Below are positions 1 through 10,154 of a DNA stretch of 58,639 nucleotides, in pieces. Position 1 is the first letter of the stretch, and each line of letters starts with the position of its first letter. Where the stretch lies: assembly GCA_947472645.1 (NCBI GenBank), contig CANJBQ010000013.1:1-58639 (forward strand). Direction: 5' to 3'. The notes beneath the pieces were generated by a model. It searched no databases, was not told the origin of the DNA, and was given only the letters and a program-made list of their open reading frames with translations. This DNA is from Burkholderiaceae bacterium (GTDB taxonomy: Bacteria > Pseudomonadota > Gammaproteobacteria > Burkholderiales > Burkholderiaceae). Position numbers and translations under genes: made by a program.

Positions 1-54
1 GAACCCCCGTTCAAAGCTTTGCAGGCTTCTGCCTAACCACTCGGCCATCGCGCC
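1..54 (-). tRNA. tRNA-Cys (GCA), 3' part cut off by the window edge
   Basis: On the minus strand the sequence starts GGCGCGATGGCCGAGTGG, runs through a D-arm with GGTTAGGC and an anticodon loop CTGCAAA with anticodon GCA, and reaches the T-arm (GGGGGTTC) at base 1. The acceptor 3' half and any CCA lie outside the window. It is the last visible gene of the uvrC-pgsA-tRNA-Gly-tRNA-Cys run, the same order as uvrC-pgsA-glyW-cysT in E. coli, where a tRNA-Leu comes next; whether one follows here cannot be seen. Confidence 0.93.
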
Positions 55-65
55 ATTGTAAGGAA

Positions 66-90
66 CAAAAAGGGAAGCTTTTGGCTTCCC
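66..90 (-). terminator. Intrinsic terminator-like hairpin between the two tRNA genes
   Basis: Read on the minus strand there is a perfect 7-bp stem GGGAAGC / GCTTCCC (72-78 with 84-90), a 5-nt loop, and then a run of five T. This has the form of a rho-independent terminator placed after tRNA-Gly and before tRNA-Cys. If it works efficiently, tRNA-Cys needs its own promoter or depends on read-through. It could also be a processing hairpin in a joint precursor. Confidence 0.6.
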
Positions 91-99
91 CCAATATTC

Positions 100-175
100 T
101 GGAGCGGGAAACGAGGCTCGAACTCGCGACCTCAACCTTGGCAAGGTTGCGCTCTACCAACTGAGCTATTCCCGC
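100..175 (-). tRNA. tRNA-Gly (GCC)
   Basis: The minus strand gives a full 76-nt cloverleaf. The acceptor is GCGGGAA pairing with TTCCCGC, followed by discriminator T and an encoded CCA at 100-102. The D-loop has AGCTCAGTTGGTAGAGC, the anticodon stem and loop read CAACCTTGCCAAGGTTG with GCC as anticodon, and the T-loop is GTTCGAGC. It reads GGC and GGT codons. It lies 85 nt downstream of pgsA on the same strand. Confidence 0.97.
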
Positions 176-188
176 ATATTTAATTCAA

Positions 189-216
189 TTTCTAACAGAC
201 TTCTTTAGGAATTCAA
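189..216 (-). promoter_or_regulatory. Possible sigma70 promoter for tRNA-Gly
   Basis: On the minus strand TTGAAT (211-216) and TAGAAA (189-194) are 16 bp apart, and the -10 ends 13 bp before the tRNA 5' end. Spacing and placement suit a tRNA promoter, but each hexamer matches consensus at only four to five positions. The tRNA could instead be cut from the uvrC-pgsA transcript. Confidence 0.3.
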
Positions 217-260
217 TTAAGACTACTATTTTAGCAAATTTTCTGAAAAAAGGCTAGATG

Positions 261-848
261 TCACCCTTTTTCAATGATCACTTGCTTGGCTTTTTGTAAA
301 TAATAAAACATTGACCAAAGTGTCAGTAAGGCAGCAATAACAATAAATACATGACCGATTTGACGGCAAGGGACTCCCAGTATTGGTCCGTCATAGAGTA
401 AAAAGCTGACCGCAATGAGCTGCATCGTCGTCTTGACCTTACCTAAAAAGTGCACTGCAACACTCGCAGATGCGCCCATCAATGCCATCCACTCTCGCAA
501 GGCCGAGATCGTAATCTCACGTCCAATAATAATGATGGCTACCCAAACCTGAACGCGGTCAAAATTCAGTAAAACGAGCAAGGCGGCAGCAACAATTAAC
601 TTATCCGCTACAGGGTCTAAAAAAGCGCCAAAATTGGAAGACTGCCCCCATTTTCGAGCGAGATATCCATCTAACCAATCGGTCGCTGCTGCAGATACAA
701 ATAAAATAGTGGCAATGAGGTTTTTCTCATACATTGTAAAAATAGTGTCTGGAACATAGTAAATACCGACTAAAAGCGGTATGACAGCAATACGTAGCCA
801 TGTTAAAAAGATCGGAAAATTAAATGGCATGCCTGTTGGTCTATTCAT
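261..848 (-). CDS. pgsA: CDP-diacylglycerol--glycerol-3-phosphate 3-phosphatidyltransferase
   Basis: PgsA makes phosphatidylglycerol phosphate from CDP-diacylglycerol and glycerol 3-phosphate at the inner membrane, the committed step to phosphatidylglycerol and cardiolipin. The complete CDP-alcohol phosphotransferase signature DG-x2-AR-x8-G-x3-D-x3-D is present at residues 60-82. Hydrophobic segments lie around residues 15-32, 45-58, 88-110 and 160-180. The length of 195 aa is normal for the family. The gene follows uvrC by 28 nt. Neither the first ATG nor the ATG at 830 (Met7, starting MPFNFP as in many relatives) has a strong ribosome binding site, so the start may be six codons further in. 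Confidence 0.96.
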   Translation of the reverse strand: MNRPTGMPFNFPIFLTWLRIAVIPLLVGIYYVPDTIFTMYEKNLIATILFVSAAATDWLDGYLARKWGQSSNFGAFLDPVADKLIVAAALLVLLNFDRVQVWVAIIIIGREITISALREWMALMGASASVAVHFLGKVKTTMQLIAVSFLLYDGPILGVPCRQIGHVFIVIAALLTLWSMFYYLQKAKQVIIEKG

Positions 849-876
849 ATATTCATAGATAGGTATAAGAATACAT

Positions 877-2757
877 CTAGTGTAATTGTTTATATATTTG
901 CTGTGCTAAAGAGCTAGAAATCCCTTCAACCTGAGAGAGCTCTTCTACTGTTGCGCCAGCTACTCCCCGAATCCCTCCAAAGCGTGCCAAGAGCTTTTGT
1001 CGACGCTTAGCACCAATTCCCTCAATCTCCTCTAAGCGAGACACATTCCGCGTTTTTTGACGTTTGGCACGCATGCCTGTAATGGCAAATCGATGGGCTT
1101 CATCCCGAATTTGAGCCACTAACATCAAGGCAGCATTATCAATCCCCAATGACAATGGTTCGCGCTCATCGGCAAAGATTAAGGTCTCAAGCCCAACTTT
1201 GCGCCCCTCACCTTTAGCCACGCCAACAATCAAGCGAATATCGACTCCTAGCTCGGTTAAGACTTGCCTTGCCACCTCGACTTGGCCTTTGCCACCATCG
1301 ACCAAAATAATATGTGGTATTTTTTCTGCCGCAAGCTCAGCAAAAGCTGCATACCTTCTACCTAAGACTTGTTTCATGGCAGCATAATCATCACCAGGTG
1401 TGATGTCTTCAATATTAAAACGCCGATACTCTTTATTTTGCATGGTATGGAATTGGTAAACGACACAAGATGCTTGTGTGGCCTCGCCAGACGTGTGACT
1501 AATATCAAAACACTCAATGCGTAATTGCTCGGTATCGTCGATTTCTATCCCTAAGGTCCGTACTAGATCTTTGGACCTAGCACTTTGACCACTGTTCTCA
1601 CTAATGCGTTTGAGCAGAGATAACTCAGCATTATCTTGAGCTAGTTTTAACCAATGCCTTCTTTGCTCTTGCGGGTGCGTAATAAACTGAACCTTCTTTT
1701 TGATGACCGCAGACAGAGACTCTTGGATCAGCTCACCCTCTTCACCTAAATCAATATTCATGACATATACCGCCGGCAGCATCCTAACGGTAGCATCATT
1801 GGCAACATCTTCATCCAAATAATGTTGTGACATAAAGGAGAGTAAATAATCCTTGAGCTCCGACTGAATATCTCCCTGAACTTTGACAACACTGGGAAAA
1901 TACGCATGATCACCCAAATGCCGCCCCCCTCTAACCATCGCTAAATTCACGCAAACTTGACCCGTTTTTTCAACAACTGCAAGAATGTCAATATTGGTCT
2001 GCCCATCAGCCACAGCGTCCATAGACTGTTGTTGCAAAACACCGGATAAATCAGCAATGCGGTCACGCACACCAGCCGCTTTTTCAAATTCAAGCTCATC
2101 ACTAAATGCTAACATTTGGTCTTCGAGCTCAGCCATAACCGAAGCATGATCACCCTCTAAAAAGGAAAGTGCTTTACCAACATCTCTAGCATATTCACTC
2201 GTAGCAATTAAACCAACACACGGGGCACTGCAGCGATGAATTTGATGCAATAAACAAGGCCGCGAACGGTTTTTAAACACCGTATCTTCACAAGTCCGAA
2301 GTAAAAATACCTTTTGCAAAATTTGTACGCTATTCCTCACGGCCCAAGAGTTCGGAAAAGGTCCAAAGTAGGTATTTTTCTTATCGGTCTTACCCCGATA
2401 AGAAGTAATCCTGGGAAAAGTGTGCCCAGTGAGCATGAGGTAAGGGTACGACTTATCATCTCGAAACAAAATATTAAATGGCGGAGCTAATGCTTTAATC
2501 AGATTATTTTCTAAAATTAACGCCTCTGTTTCGGTGCGCGTGACAGTAATCTCAAAGTGATGAATCTTTGAAACCATGCGCTCAATCCGAGGCGATAGCT
2601 GCGTCCTCTGAAAATAACTAGTGACCCTCTTACGCAGGTTTTTGGCTTTGCCAACATAAAGGATATGCCCATGCACATCAAAAAATCGATATACTCCAGA
2701 CAGGTCAGTTATTTCTTTGACCTTTTCTTGCAACACTTCAAGAGTACTCTGAGTCAT
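877..2757 (-). CDS. uvrC: Excinuclease ABC subunit C
   Basis: UvrC makes both incisions around a lesion in UvrABC nucleotide excision repair. The 626-aa protein has the usual parts: an N-terminal GIY-YIG nuclease (GVYRFFD and [12 protein letters not shown] near residues 21-45), a UVR motif for UvrB contact near 210-240, a central RNase H-like nuclease half including VDGGKGQ, and two helix-hairpin-helix elements in the last 60 residues. It is co-directional with pgsA. Its ATG sits inside the tetranucleotide CATG at 2755-2758 that also carries the start of the divergent earP, so its promoter must lie within earP coding sequence. Confidence 0.97.
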   Translation of the reverse strand: MTQSTLEVLQEKVKEITDLSGVYRFFDVHGHILYVGKAKNLRKRVTSYFQRTQLSPRIERMVSKIHHFEITVTRTETEALILENNLIKALAPPFNILFRDDKSYPYLMLTGHTFPRITSYRGKTDKKNTYFGPFPNSWAVRNSVQILQKVFLLRTCEDTVFKNRSRPCLLHQIHRCSAPCVGLIATSEYARDVGKALSFLEGDHASVMAELEDQMLAFSDELEFEKAAGVRDRIADLSGVLQQQSMDAVADGQTNIDILAVVEKTGQVCVNLAMVRGGRHLGDHAYFPSVVKVQGDIQSELKDYLLSFMSQHYLDEDVANDATVRMLPAVYVMNIDLGEEGELIQESLSAVIKKKVQFITHPQEQRRHWLKLAQDNAELSLLKRISENSGQSARSKDLVRTLGIEIDDTEQLRIECFDISHTSGEATQASCVVYQFHTMQNKEYRRFNIEDITPGDDYAAMKQVLGRRYAAFAELAAEKIPHIILVDGGKGQVEVARQVLTELGVDIRLIVGVAKGEGRKVGLETLIFADEREPLSLGIDNAALMLVAQIRDEAHRFAITGMRAKRQKTRNVSRLEEIEGIGAKRRQKLLARFGGIRGVAGATVEELSQVEGISSSLAQQIYKQLH

Positions 2758-3898
2758 GCGTTTTGATATTTTCTGTCATGTTGTTGATAATTATGGTGAC
2801 ATTGGCGTCTGCTGGCGACTTGTCAAAAGATTAGCCCAAACCCATTTCACCTCAAGCGATCATTTTACTGCGCTAGAGAAAGATCATTTTCGACTATTTT
2901 GTGATTATCCAGATTTAATTGAAAAGATTGCTGGTGATGAAGGTCTGCGGGAGATGCTCTCACACGGTGTAGAAATACTGCCTTGGCACTCCACCAATCA
3001 ATCACTGAGTGATGAATTCTTCCCAGATGTAGTTATCGAGACGTTTTCCTGCACCCTGCCGCCAGACTACTTAAGCAAAGTTAAAGAGTTTGGTAAACCA
3101 TTGATTATTAATGTCGAATATTTAAGTGCAGAGCCTTGGACCATCTCTGCCCACGGGATGCCATCCCCGCCAATTCAACTTGGCGATGCCCTACGCTATT
3201 TTTATTACCCGGGATTTAGCAAAGACTCTGGTGGACTTTTACAAGGAAAACTACCATCCGTTGATGAACATAGCACCTATATCCCTCGCTCACTCGATCA
3301 AATCTGGCGAACATTACGCCCCCCTTCAGAAGCGAAAAAAGTCTGTATTTTTACCTATGGTGCAGAAAAACTAACCCAACTCCTTGACCAGATGCAAGCC
3401 AGTAATCTACCTATAGACGCTCTTATCTGTGGTGAAAACGCCTTACACACCAGCCATGCTTGGCTCGAAGAGGAACTCTCTCAACCAAAGAATCGGCAAT
3501 TTTTGCGTCTAATTCCCATGCCGTTCATCCCACAAGATGATTTTGATTGGTTACTCCATGCTTGCGATATGAACTTTGTACGCGGTGAGGATTCATTTGT
3601 TAGAGCCCAATGGGCTGGTAAACCATTTGTCTGGGATATCTACCCCCAAACTGATGGTGCCCACATCAACAAACTAAACGCTTTTTTAGAAATCTATCTC
3701 AAAAATGCCACACCCGCCGGTAAAAATGCTGCTTTGGCCGCAATGCAATGGGAGGAATTTTCACATTGGTGGCCAGCCCTTCATACAATGACCCAACATG
3801 CCATCATGTGGCGTCAAGAGCTGATGAAATCACAAATGAATGGGGACCTCGCCATCCGTTTAAGGGATTTCATCTTAGAGAAACTAAAAAAAGGTTAA
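2756..3898 (+). CDS. earP: EF-P arginine rhamnosyltransferase EarP
   Basis: EarP moves rhamnose from dTDP-rhamnose onto Arg32 of elongation factor P in the cytosol. The N-terminus has the family motif around [13 protein letters not shown], with Asp11 and Asp15 at the positions of the two essential aspartates known in the family. The C-terminal donor-binding segment [19 protein letters not shown] is also clear. It is 380 aa, typical for the family. efp follows 33 nt downstream on the same strand. The ATG overlaps the uvrC start codon, and the conserved motif begins right after it, so the start is well fixed. Its promoter must lie in the 5' part of uvrC. Confidence 0.96.
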   Translation: MRFDIFCHVVDNYGDIGVCWRLVKRLAQTHFTSSDHFTALEKDHFRLFCDYPDLIEKIAGDEGLREMLSHGVEILPWHSTNQSLSDEFFPDVVIETFSCTLPPDYLSKVKEFGKPLIINVEYLSAEPWTISAHGMPSPPIQLGDALRYFYYPGFSKDSGGLLQGKLPSVDEHSTYIPRSLDQIWRTLRPPSEAKKVCIFTYGAEKLTQLLDQMQASNLPIDALICGENALHTSHAWLEEELSQPKNRQFLRLIPMPFIPQDDFDWLLHACDMNFVRGEDSFVRAQWAGKPFVWDIYPQTDGAHINKLNAFLEIYLKNATPAGKNAALAAMQWEEFSHWWPALHTMTQHAIMWRQELMKSQMNGDLAIRLRDFILEKLKKG

Positions 3899-3931
3899 AA
3901 TCATTGGTTTGATATTCAAGGGAAATCGTCG

Positions 3932-4492
3932 ATGAAAATCGCTCAAGACATTCGTGTAGGAAACGTTGTAATGATTAACAACGAACCAATGGTTGTGCAA
4001 CGCGCAGAATACAGTCGTTCTGGCCGCAACTCATCTGTAGTAAAGATGAAATTTAAAAACCTCATGACCGAGGCTCCCACCGAAGGAATCTATAAAGCCG
4101 ACGATAAATTCGATATCGTGATTCTAGAAAAGAAAGAATGTACGTATTCTTATTTTGCTGATCCAATGTACGTTTTCATGGATACGGAATACAACCAATA
4201 TGAAGTCGAAGCCGAAAACATGGGCGACGCACTGAACTATCTTCAAGATGGTATGACAGTTGAAGTTGTATTTTATGAAGGTAAAGCCTTATCGGTTGAT
4301 TTACCAACAATGATCATCCGTAAAATTGTTTATACAGAGCCGGCTGTTAAAGGTGATACATCTTCTGGGAAAGTGATGAAGCAAGCTAAAATCGAAACGG
4401 GTTATGAACTTCAAGTACCCCTCTTTTGTGCAACAGATGATTTGATCGAAATTGATACACGTACCGGAGAATATCGCAGTCGTGCCAATTAG
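3932..4492 (+). CDS. efp: Elongation factor P, arginine (EarP) type
   Basis: EF-P enters the ribosomal E site and relieves stalling at polyproline stretches. The 186-aa protein has the three beta-barrel domains of the family and ends in the usual [14 protein letters not shown] tail. The modified loop reads [12 protein letters not shown] with arginine at residue 32 instead of lysine. This is the substrate of EarP, encoded just upstream, and no EpmA or EpmB is present nearby. A strong bidirectional terminator follows the stop codon. Confidence 0.98.
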   Translation: MKIAQDIRVGNVVMINNEPMVVQRAEYSRSGRNSSVVKMKFKNLMTEAPTEGIYKADDKFDIVILEKKECTYSYFADPMYVFMDTEYNQYEVEAENMGDALNYLQDGMTVEVVFYEGKALSVDLPTMIIRKIVYTEPAVKGDTSSGKVMKQAKIETGYELQVPLFCATDDLIEIDTRTGEYRSRAN

Positions 4493-4512
4493 TTAATAAA
4501 AATGTACCTAAC

Positions 4513-4549
4513 AAAAAAGGAGCCTTTGAATCAAAGGCTCCTTTTTTTA
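4513..4549. terminator. Bidirectional intrinsic terminator between efp and nagZ
   Basis: There is a perfect 10-bp stem GGAGCCTTTG / CAAAGGCTCC (4519-4528 with 4532-4541) with a 3-nt loop. Six A precede it and eight T follow it. The symmetrical A and T tracts make it a terminator for efp on the plus strand and for nagZ on the minus strand, and the genes converge on it. Confidence 0.93.
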
Positions 4550-4554
4550 TCGGC

Positions 4555-5646
4555 TTAAGCTATCGATATCAAACCATGACTTTGCAACAACATCTTGGCT
4601 TCAGAATACTGAATCTCCTGTTGCAAGGTTTTCCAATCATATCTAGGATTGGTTGGAAATAAACGAATGAGACGTTGCTTGGAAACCGCAAACAGTTTTT
4701 CATTGATGCGCAGATGCGCTAACAATTGATCTACCTGCGCTGGACTATTGCAAATCAATACGGCGTCACACCCTGCGGCAATGGCAGCCTGCGCTCCTTG
4801 CACAACATTACCCATAACAGAAGCACCTTCCATGGATAAATCATCACTAAAAATGACGCCTGTAAATCCCATTTGACGACGCAAAATATCTTGTAACCAT
4901 TTTTTGGAAAAACCCGCCGGAAATTCATCCACTTTGGGATAAATCACATGCGCTGGCATGACAGCATCTAATACAACACCAAGATCAGAATACGGCTGAG
5001 CATCCTTACGTAATATCGTCTCTAAAGTCCGATCATCGACTGGGATTTCAATATGCGAATCCGCCTTGGCATAACCGTGACCTGGAAAGTGCTTTCCACA
5101 ATTCTTCATGCCAGCTAATAAAAGTCCATGATTTAAACTTCTCGCCAAAATGGACACGATACTAGGATCCATATGAAACGCTCTATCACCAATCACGGAA
5201 CTATTTCCATAATCCAAATCAAGGACAGGTGTAAAACTAAAATCCACGCCACAAGCGAGTAGCTCGCAAGCTAATATGTAACCAACGGCGGTTGCTGCCT
5301 TCATGGCGAGCAAGGCTGTTTCTTGTGGAGTATGCTTGCCCGCTGGCAACTGCTTCCCGCTCCACAACAAACCTAATCTTTGCATAGCCGGTAAATGAGT
5401 AAATCCATCTGTTTTACAACGCTGTACGCGTCCACCTTCGTGATCAATAGCAATCAAAACATCTTCACGCACTGCTTTAATAGCTTTTGTTAATGTGGTG
5501 AGTTGTTGGCGATTCTGAAAATTTCTACCAAATAAAATGACACCACCGGTCAAGGGATGAGCAATCCGCGCTTTATCCTGTTCATTGAGAACCAAGGCTT
5601 CTACGTCAAGAACGATGGGGCCAGGTGAGTAATTTTTCTTTTTCAT
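4555..5646 (-). CDS. nagZ: Beta-N-acetylhexosaminidase NagZ
   Basis: NagZ removes GlcNAc from GlcNAc-anhydromuropeptides in the cytosol during peptidoglycan recycling. It is a single-domain GH3 enzyme of 363 aa. The signature KHFPGHG at residues 185-191 is followed by D197-S198-H199, the acid/base dyad known for NagZ. The nucleophile aspartate is in FSDDLSMEGA (Asp268). The gene is last in the long lepA-to-nagZ run and ends at the shared terminator. A 67-nt gap separates it from acpS and includes a short inverted repeat TGCAT-aac-ATGCA at 5694-5706. Confidence 0.96.
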   Translation of the reverse strand: MKKKNYSPGPIVLDVEALVLNEQDKARIAHPLTGGVILFGRNFQNRQQLTTLTKAIKAVREDVLIAIDHEGGRVQRCKTDGFTHLPAMQRLGLLWSGKQLPAGKHTPQETALLAMKAATAVGYILACELLACGVDFSFTPVLDLDYGNSSVIGDRAFHMDPSIVSILARSLNHGLLLAGMKNCGKHFPGHGYAKADSHIEIPVDDRTLETILRKDAQPYSDLGVVLDAVMPAHVIYPKVDEFPAGFSKKWLQDILRRQMGFTGVIFSDDLSMEGASVMGNVVQGAQAAIAAGCDAVLICNSPAQVDQLLAHLRINEKLFAVSKQRLIRLFPTNPRYDWKTLQQEIQYSEAKMLLQSHGLISIA

Positions 5647-5713
5647 AATTTCCGATGAAGTTGTTGATTCCTGATGTTGATCTTAAACATTGCTGCATAA
5701 CATGCAAAGCGTC

Positions 5714-6109
5714 TTATTCGTTTTTGGTGACGATAACCACTGCACTGACCATCTCCATCTCATCAGTTAGCGTAACCTGTGCCGACCACCCTTTTTCTTG
5801 CATAAACTCTTGTAGGGCACCATGATAAGTCAGATAAGGCTTACCCGATGGGTAATTCAGCGTTTGTACAGATTGCCACATCATCGGAAAACGCATTCCT
5901 AATCCAATCCCTTTGGAGAACGCTTCTTTGGCCGCAAAGCGAGTACATAAATAGGCTAAACCTCTTTTGGCATTGCGCTCTTGCCGTGCCAAAAAAACTT
6001 GGTACTCTTGAGGTCCTAAAATCCGCTTGGCAATCCTCCCTTGCGTGCGTTCATACGTCGCCGCCATGCGCTCAATTTTTAATAAATCGTTACCAATGCC
6101 CACGACCAT
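5714..6109 (-). CDS. acpS: Holo-[acyl-carrier-protein] synthase
   Basis: AcpS transfers 4'-phosphopantetheine from CoA to the serine of apo-ACP; the acpP target is in this window at 14523. Both family motifs are present: GIGNDLLKIER with Asp8, and FAAKEAFSKG with Glu62, which bind Mg2+ in known AcpS enzymes. The length is 131 aa. The ATG overlaps the TAA of pdxJ in TAATG, which suggests translational coupling. Confidence 0.96.
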   Translation of the reverse strand: MVVGIGNDLLKIERMAATYERTQGRIAKRILGPQEYQVFLARQERNAKRGLAYLCTRFAAKEAFSKGIGLGMRFPMMWQSVQTLNYPSGKPYLTYHGALQEFMQEKGWSAQVTLTDEMEMVSAVVIVTKNE

Positions 6110-6852
6110 TAATGCACCTGATTTCTGGCAGCAACCATGAGGGACTTCATATCAGCAATAGCAGTTTTCCAACCTTTAAAAACGGCTTGCGCCACAATGG
6201 CGTGACCAATATTGAGCTCAGCAATCTCAAGTATTTGCGCAATGGGGGTGACATTGGACTCATTGAGCCCATGACCTGCATTCACTCTTAAACCTAGACG
6301 ATGTCCAAACGCGCTTGCCTTGGCAACCCTTGCCAACTCATTGCGTTGATAGTCAACGGTGGCATCAGCATAACTACCAGTATGCAACTCAACAACCTGC
6401 ACACCCAAATCAAAAGACGCTTGCAAAACCTGTACTTCAGGATCAATAAATAAAGAAACACGAATACCTTGGGCATGAAAAATCTTGACCGCATTCTCGA
6501 TAGCTTTCATTTGCCCAAGAACATCTAAGCCACCTTCGGTAGTCACCTCTTGACGTTTTTCAGGAACCAAACAGACATCATGCGGCTGGACACGACAAGC
6601 AATGTCAATCATCTCTGGGGTTAAAGCACATTCCAAGTTCATGCGCGTATTGATGAGTGGTCTTAACGCAAAAAGATCAGCATCTTTAATATGGCGGCGA
6701 TCTTCTCGTAAATGTAAGGTGATTAAATCCGCACCTGCAGCTTCAGCCTCTAAAGCAGCCCGAATCGGATCCGGATACGAGGTACCTCTAGCATTGCGCA
6801 GTGTAGCAATGTGATCAATATTGATGCCAAGTTCAAGTGGTTGAGCGTTCAT
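6109..6852 (-). CDS. pdxJ: Pyridoxine 5'-phosphate synthase
   Basis: PdxJ condenses 1-deoxyxylulose 5-phosphate with 3-amino-2-oxopropyl phosphate to pyridoxine 5'-phosphate in DXP-dependent vitamin B6 synthesis. The TIM-barrel motifs are present: [16 protein letters not shown] near residue 8, [13 protein letters not shown] near 42-56, and VNAGHGL near 214. The length of 247 aa is standard. recO lies one nucleotide upstream and acpS overlaps downstream, the usual recO-pdxJ-acpS order of proteobacteria. Confidence 0.97.
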   Translation of the reverse strand: MNAQPLELGINIDHIATLRNARGTSYPDPIRAALEAEAAGADLITLHLREDRRHIKDADLFALRPLINTRMNLECALTPEMIDIACRVQPHDVCLVPEKRQEVTTEGGLDVLGQMKAIENAVKIFHAQGIRVSLFIDPEVQVLQASFDLGVQVVELHTGSYADATVDYQRNELARVAKASAFGHRLGLRVNAGHGLNESNVTPIAQILEIAELNIGHAIVAQAVFKGWKTAIADMKSLMVAARNQVH

Positions 6853-6853
6853 A

Positions 6854-7570
6854 TCAAATCTTCTTTAAATCAATCAAAATCTGCCGAGTAGTCAGTACCT
6901 GATCTTGCAAGTGTAAGCTGAGTAAAAACCGCATGAGCGATTTACTTAAGGATAAAGTCTCTTGATCTTCCATGTCAAAGTTCGCTAGATTCATTAAATG
7001 CTTACCTTGTAAGATCGGCCAGTGAGCTGGATCATGATCTGTGGAAGGTCGTAAACCTCGCTCCGGTTGATATACATAATGGATATTAGGTTCGAGAGAA
7101 GAACCACTCTCTTGACAATAATCTAGCGGGGCACAATAACCTGTCTCTTGTAAAAGACGAATCTCAAAAGGCCGCAAAATCTTTTCAAACATCTCTTTTG
7201 CTTGTGAAAGCTCCAACATGGTTTGGTGATAATGATCAAACAAAGATTCATGGGCATCTTCACGCGCTAAAAATTTAACAATCAACTCATTCATGTAAAA
7301 CCCACATAAGAGGGCATCACCAACAAGAGGCACAATACCCCCCATCCATTCGGATTTAGTGAGAGTTTTTAGTTCGTTCTTTCCTGTCCAATGAACTTCT
7401 AAGGGCTGAAACTGTTGCAAGACAGGCCTCAAACTAGAGTGTGGTCTTTTAGCGCCCTTGGCAATCAGCGCGACCCGACCATAGTCCTTGGTAAAAACAT
7501 CGAGAATTAAGCTCGTTTCCTTATAAGGAATGGAGTGCAAGACAAAAGCCGGTTCATTAAAGACCCTCAT
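6854..7570 (-). CDS. recO: DNA repair protein RecO
   Basis: RecO helps load RecA onto SSB-coated gaps in the RecFOR pathway. The 238-aa protein begins with the OB-fold segment ([36 protein letters not shown]) and continues into the helical C-terminal domain ([16 protein letters not shown]). No zinc-finger CxxC pair is visible, as in many proteobacterial RecO proteins. It lies 3 nt after era and 1 nt before pdxJ. Confidence 0.95.
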   Translation of the reverse strand: MRVFNEPAFVLHSIPYKETSLILDVFTKDYGRVALIAKGAKRPHSSLRPVLQQFQPLEVHWTGKNELKTLTKSEWMGGIVPLVGDALLCGFYMNELIVKFLAREDAHESLFDHYHQTMLELSQAKEMFEKILRPFEIRLLQETGYCAPLDYCQESGSSLEPNIHYVYQPERGLRPSTDHDPAHWPILQGKHLMNLANFDMEDQETLSLSKSLMRFLLSLHLQDQVLTTRQILIDLKKI

Positions 7571-7573
7571 GGC

Positions 7574-8479
7574 TTATTCCAAACCTTGTTCCCGCAATGC
7601 CGATTGATCATCTGCCCAGCCGCGTTTGACTTTCACCCAGGTCTCTAAAAAGACTTTGCCATCAAAGAGCCTTTCCATATCGATCCGAGCTTCGGTGGAG
7701 ATGCGCTTTAAACGCTCACCCTTCTCACCAATGACCATTGGCTTATGGCTATCTCGATCAACCAAAATGGTCGCTGCTATGCGGCGCATTTTGCCATCCA
7801 TACTAAATAAGTCAATCACGACAGAACTTGCATAGGGTAATTCTGCGCCGGTATGCCGAAAAACCTTCTCCCGCAAAATTTCAGCAGCTAAAAAACGCTC
7901 ACTCCGGTCGGTTAATGTGTCCGCATCATAAATTGCTTCACGCTCTGGCAGGTAACCTTCGAGAGTAGACATCAAGCGCTCAACATCATGAGGATGCTTG
8001 GCTGTCATGGGTATGATTTCAGCAAACGCAAACTTGTGCGACATGTCTTTAATAAATTCGAGCAAGTTGTAATCTCGCTCTGAAGGTGACTCTGAATGGG
8101 ATGCAAATACATCTAACTTATTCGCCACTAAAACTACTGGCGTTTCACCACTGAGCATTTCCAGAACTTGTGCATCATCTTTAGAAAAATTACCAGCTTC
8201 AATCACCAGGCAAATTACATCAACATCACCCAAGGTATTAGTGACGGTTCGATTGAGTGACTTATTCAGGGTACTCACAAAGTGCGTTTGAAATCCCGGA
8301 GTATCTAAAAAAATAAACTGGGCAGTAGGCGTTGTATTAATACCGGCAATCCGATGTCGCGTGGTTTGAGCCTTACGCGAGGTAATACTAATCTTTTGAC
8401 CAACAAGGGCATTGAGTAAGGTGGACTTACCAACGTTAGGCCGACCAACGAGCGCTATAGAACCACATCGAAATGTCAT
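7574..8479 (-). CDS. era: GTPase Era
   Basis: Era binds the 3' end of 16S rRNA and takes part in 30S assembly. The G1 motif GRPNVGKST is at residues 12-20, G3 DTPGF near 59, G4 NKLD near 120. The C-terminal KH domain includes [12 protein letters not shown] and the [10 protein letters not shown] segment. The length is 301 aa. It is closely spaced between rnc (3 nt upstream) and recO (3 nt downstream), in the conserved rnc-era-recO operon. Confidence 0.97.
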   Translation of the reverse strand: MTFRCGSIALVGRPNVGKSTLLNALVGQKISITSRKAQTTRHRIAGINTTPTAQFIFLDTPGFQTHFVSTLNKSLNRTVTNTLGDVDVICLVIEAGNFSKDDAQVLEMLSGETPVVLVANKLDVFASHSESPSERDYNLLEFIKDMSHKFAFAEIIPMTAKHPHDVERLMSTLEGYLPEREAIYDADTLTDRSERFLAAEILREKVFRHTGAELPYASSVVIDLFSMDGKMRRIAATILVDRDSHKPMVIGEKGERLKRISTEARIDMERLFDGKVFLETWVKVKRGWADDQSALREQGLE

Positions 8480-8482
8480 CGA

Positions 8483-9277
8483 TTATCCTTTTAAGGTGAG
8501 ATTTAACTGCTCATCACCGTTACTAGGATCAAGAATGCTTTTCTTTTTCCGAGCGGCTGTTTTTTTGTTAGGACGCCCGCTTTGAGGTAAGGCTTTTTGT
8601 GATGCAATCAGCGCCAATTTCGCTGCGGACTGCTCAGCAGCCCTGCGACTAGCTCCAGCTCCTGAAACTTTAATATTGAGACTTTCCACACCACACTCAA
8701 CTTCAAATTGTTGATTATGCGCAACACCTGTAGTGGCGGTAACGGTATAGACTGGCAGCGGCAACTGATGACCTTGCAAGTACTCTTGCAAAAGAGTCTT
8801 ATCGTCTTTACCCAATGTTCTAGGATCAACATTTTCTAAGATCTGTGCGTATAAACGTCGTAATACTTCTCGAACTTTCCCAAATCCAGCCTCGATAAAG
8901 ATCGCAGCAATAATAGCTTCTAAAGTGTCCGCCAAAATAGACGGCCTTCTAAATCCACCACTCTTTAACTCCCCCTCACCTAAGCGAAGATAATCAGATA
9001 AAGATAGGCTTTGTGCAATTTCATATAAGGCTTGTTGCTTGACTAAATTAGCACGTACCCTAGATAAATCACCTTCATCCAAAGCCTGAAATTTTTCAAA
9101 CAAAATTTCTGCAACAATACAATTCAGAATCGAATCACCTAAAAACTCTAATCGCTCATTATTCTTTTTTCCATGACTACGATGCGTCAATGCCTGCATC
9201 AATAAATCTGATTTTTCAAATCGATAGCCAAGTCTTTCTTGTAAAAGAGTTGTGTCGATGGTGATTCGGGAGTTCAT
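8483..9277 (-). CDS. rnc: Ribonuclease III
   Basis: RNase III cuts double-stranded RNA, including the pre-rRNA stems. The signature [13 protein letters not shown] is near residue 40, the second catalytic cluster [11 protein letters not shown] near 117-127, and a C-terminal dsRNA-binding domain follows (residues about 160-230). A basic tail of about 30 residues rich in Lys and Arg makes it longer than the 226-aa E. coli enzyme. In other bacteria the rnc leader is often cut by RNase III itself; here the 5' side is lepB coding sequence, one nucleotide away. Confidence 0.97.
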   Translation of the reverse strand: MNSRITIDTTLLQERLGYRFEKSDLLMQALTHRSHGKKNNERLEFLGDSILNCIVAEILFEKFQALDEGDLSRVRANLVKQQALYEIAQSLSLSDYLRLGEGELKSGGFRRPSILADTLEAIIAAIFIEAGFGKVREVLRRLYAQILENVDPRTLGKDDKTLLQEYLQGHQLPLPVYTVTATTGVAHNQQFEVECGVESLNIKVSGAGASRRAAEQSAAKLALIASQKALPQSGRPNKKTAARKKKSILDPSNGDEQLNLTLKG

Positions 9278-9278
9278 A

Positions 9279-10154
9279 TTAATTAAAAGCCCCTACCCGA
9301 CTAGGATCACCAAAGTTCATCCAAATAAAAATTGCTTTCCCCACTAAATTATTTTCTGGAACAAATCCCCAATACCGAGAATCTTGACTATTGTCGCGAT
9401 TGTCACCCATCATAAAATAATTACCGGGTGGAACCTTACAAACAAAGCCCTCAAAGTTGTATTGGCAACTTTCTCTATGAGGATATGCCGCCTCAAAATT
9501 ACTCGGAAAACCACTAGGACGCTGTGGATCATTTTCGATGCCATGAGTGACGTTTGCCAAATCTTTCGGATAAGTCTCCATTAAATGGATCGGCTTTAGA
9601 TTGGGCGGTGTCATCCGATCAATAAATTGACTACGCTCGTCGCCACCAACCGGGGGAACAAAAGCCATACTTTCATAGTTAAAGGCTTGACCATTAATCG
9701 TCAGATGTTTATTTTTATACTCAACAACATCACCAGGCACTCCAACTACGCGTTTGATATAGTCAACAGACTCATCCATGGGATATCTAAAAACGACAAC
9801 ATCTCCACGCGCTGGATCACTAATAGAAATCAGTTTTTGATTCCAGACGGGGAAACGAACCCCGTAAGTAAATTTATTGACCAAAATAAAATCGCCAATT
9901 TGGAGCGTAGGTATCATCGATCCCGAAGGAATCTTAAATGGCTCAAACAAAAAGGAACGTAGGACAAATATAAAGGCAATAATCGGAAATAAATCGGCAG
10001 TAAATTCTAGCCAAATCGATTTTTTAGTGATTCCCGCTGAAGCTCGCTGTGGAGCAAAAATCTTTTTATCTAAAATCCATAATATTCCACAAATCACAAA
10101 CAGCGCCAATAAAATTTTAGCAAAATGTTGCCCTATCGCTGACCAATAACTCAT
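9279..10154 (-). CDS. lepB: Signal peptidase I
   Basis: LepB removes signal peptides on the periplasmic face of the inner membrane. Two N-terminal hydrophobic segments lie at about residues 10-27 and 52-70. The S26 catalytic pair is Ser79 in PSGSMIPTL and Lys134 in [12 protein letters not shown]; the C-terminal box [17 protein letters not shown] is present. The length is 291 aa. The ATG overlaps the lepA TGA as ATGA, so the two are probably translationally coupled. Confidence 0.97.
   Translation of the reverse strand: MSYWSAIGQHFAKILLALFVICGILWILDKKIFAPQRASAGITKKSIWLEFTADLFPIIAFIFVLRSFLFEPFKIPSGSMIPTLQIGDFILVNKFTYGVRFPVWNQKLISISDPARGDVVVFRYPMDESVDYIKRVVGVPGDVVEYKNKHLTINGQAFNYESMAFVPPVGGDERSQFIDRMTPPNLKPIHLMETYPKDLANVTHGIENDPQRPSGFPSNFEAAYPHRESCQYNFEGFVCKVPPGNYFMMGDNRDNSQDSRYWGFVPENNLVGKAIFIWMNFGDPSRVGAFN

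Noticed and set aside
5848..6291. Open frame of 147 codons on the plus strand opposite acpS and pdxJ
   Set aside because: It lies fully antisense to two clearly conserved genes, has no family motif and no ribosome binding site; it is a shadow of their codon pattern.
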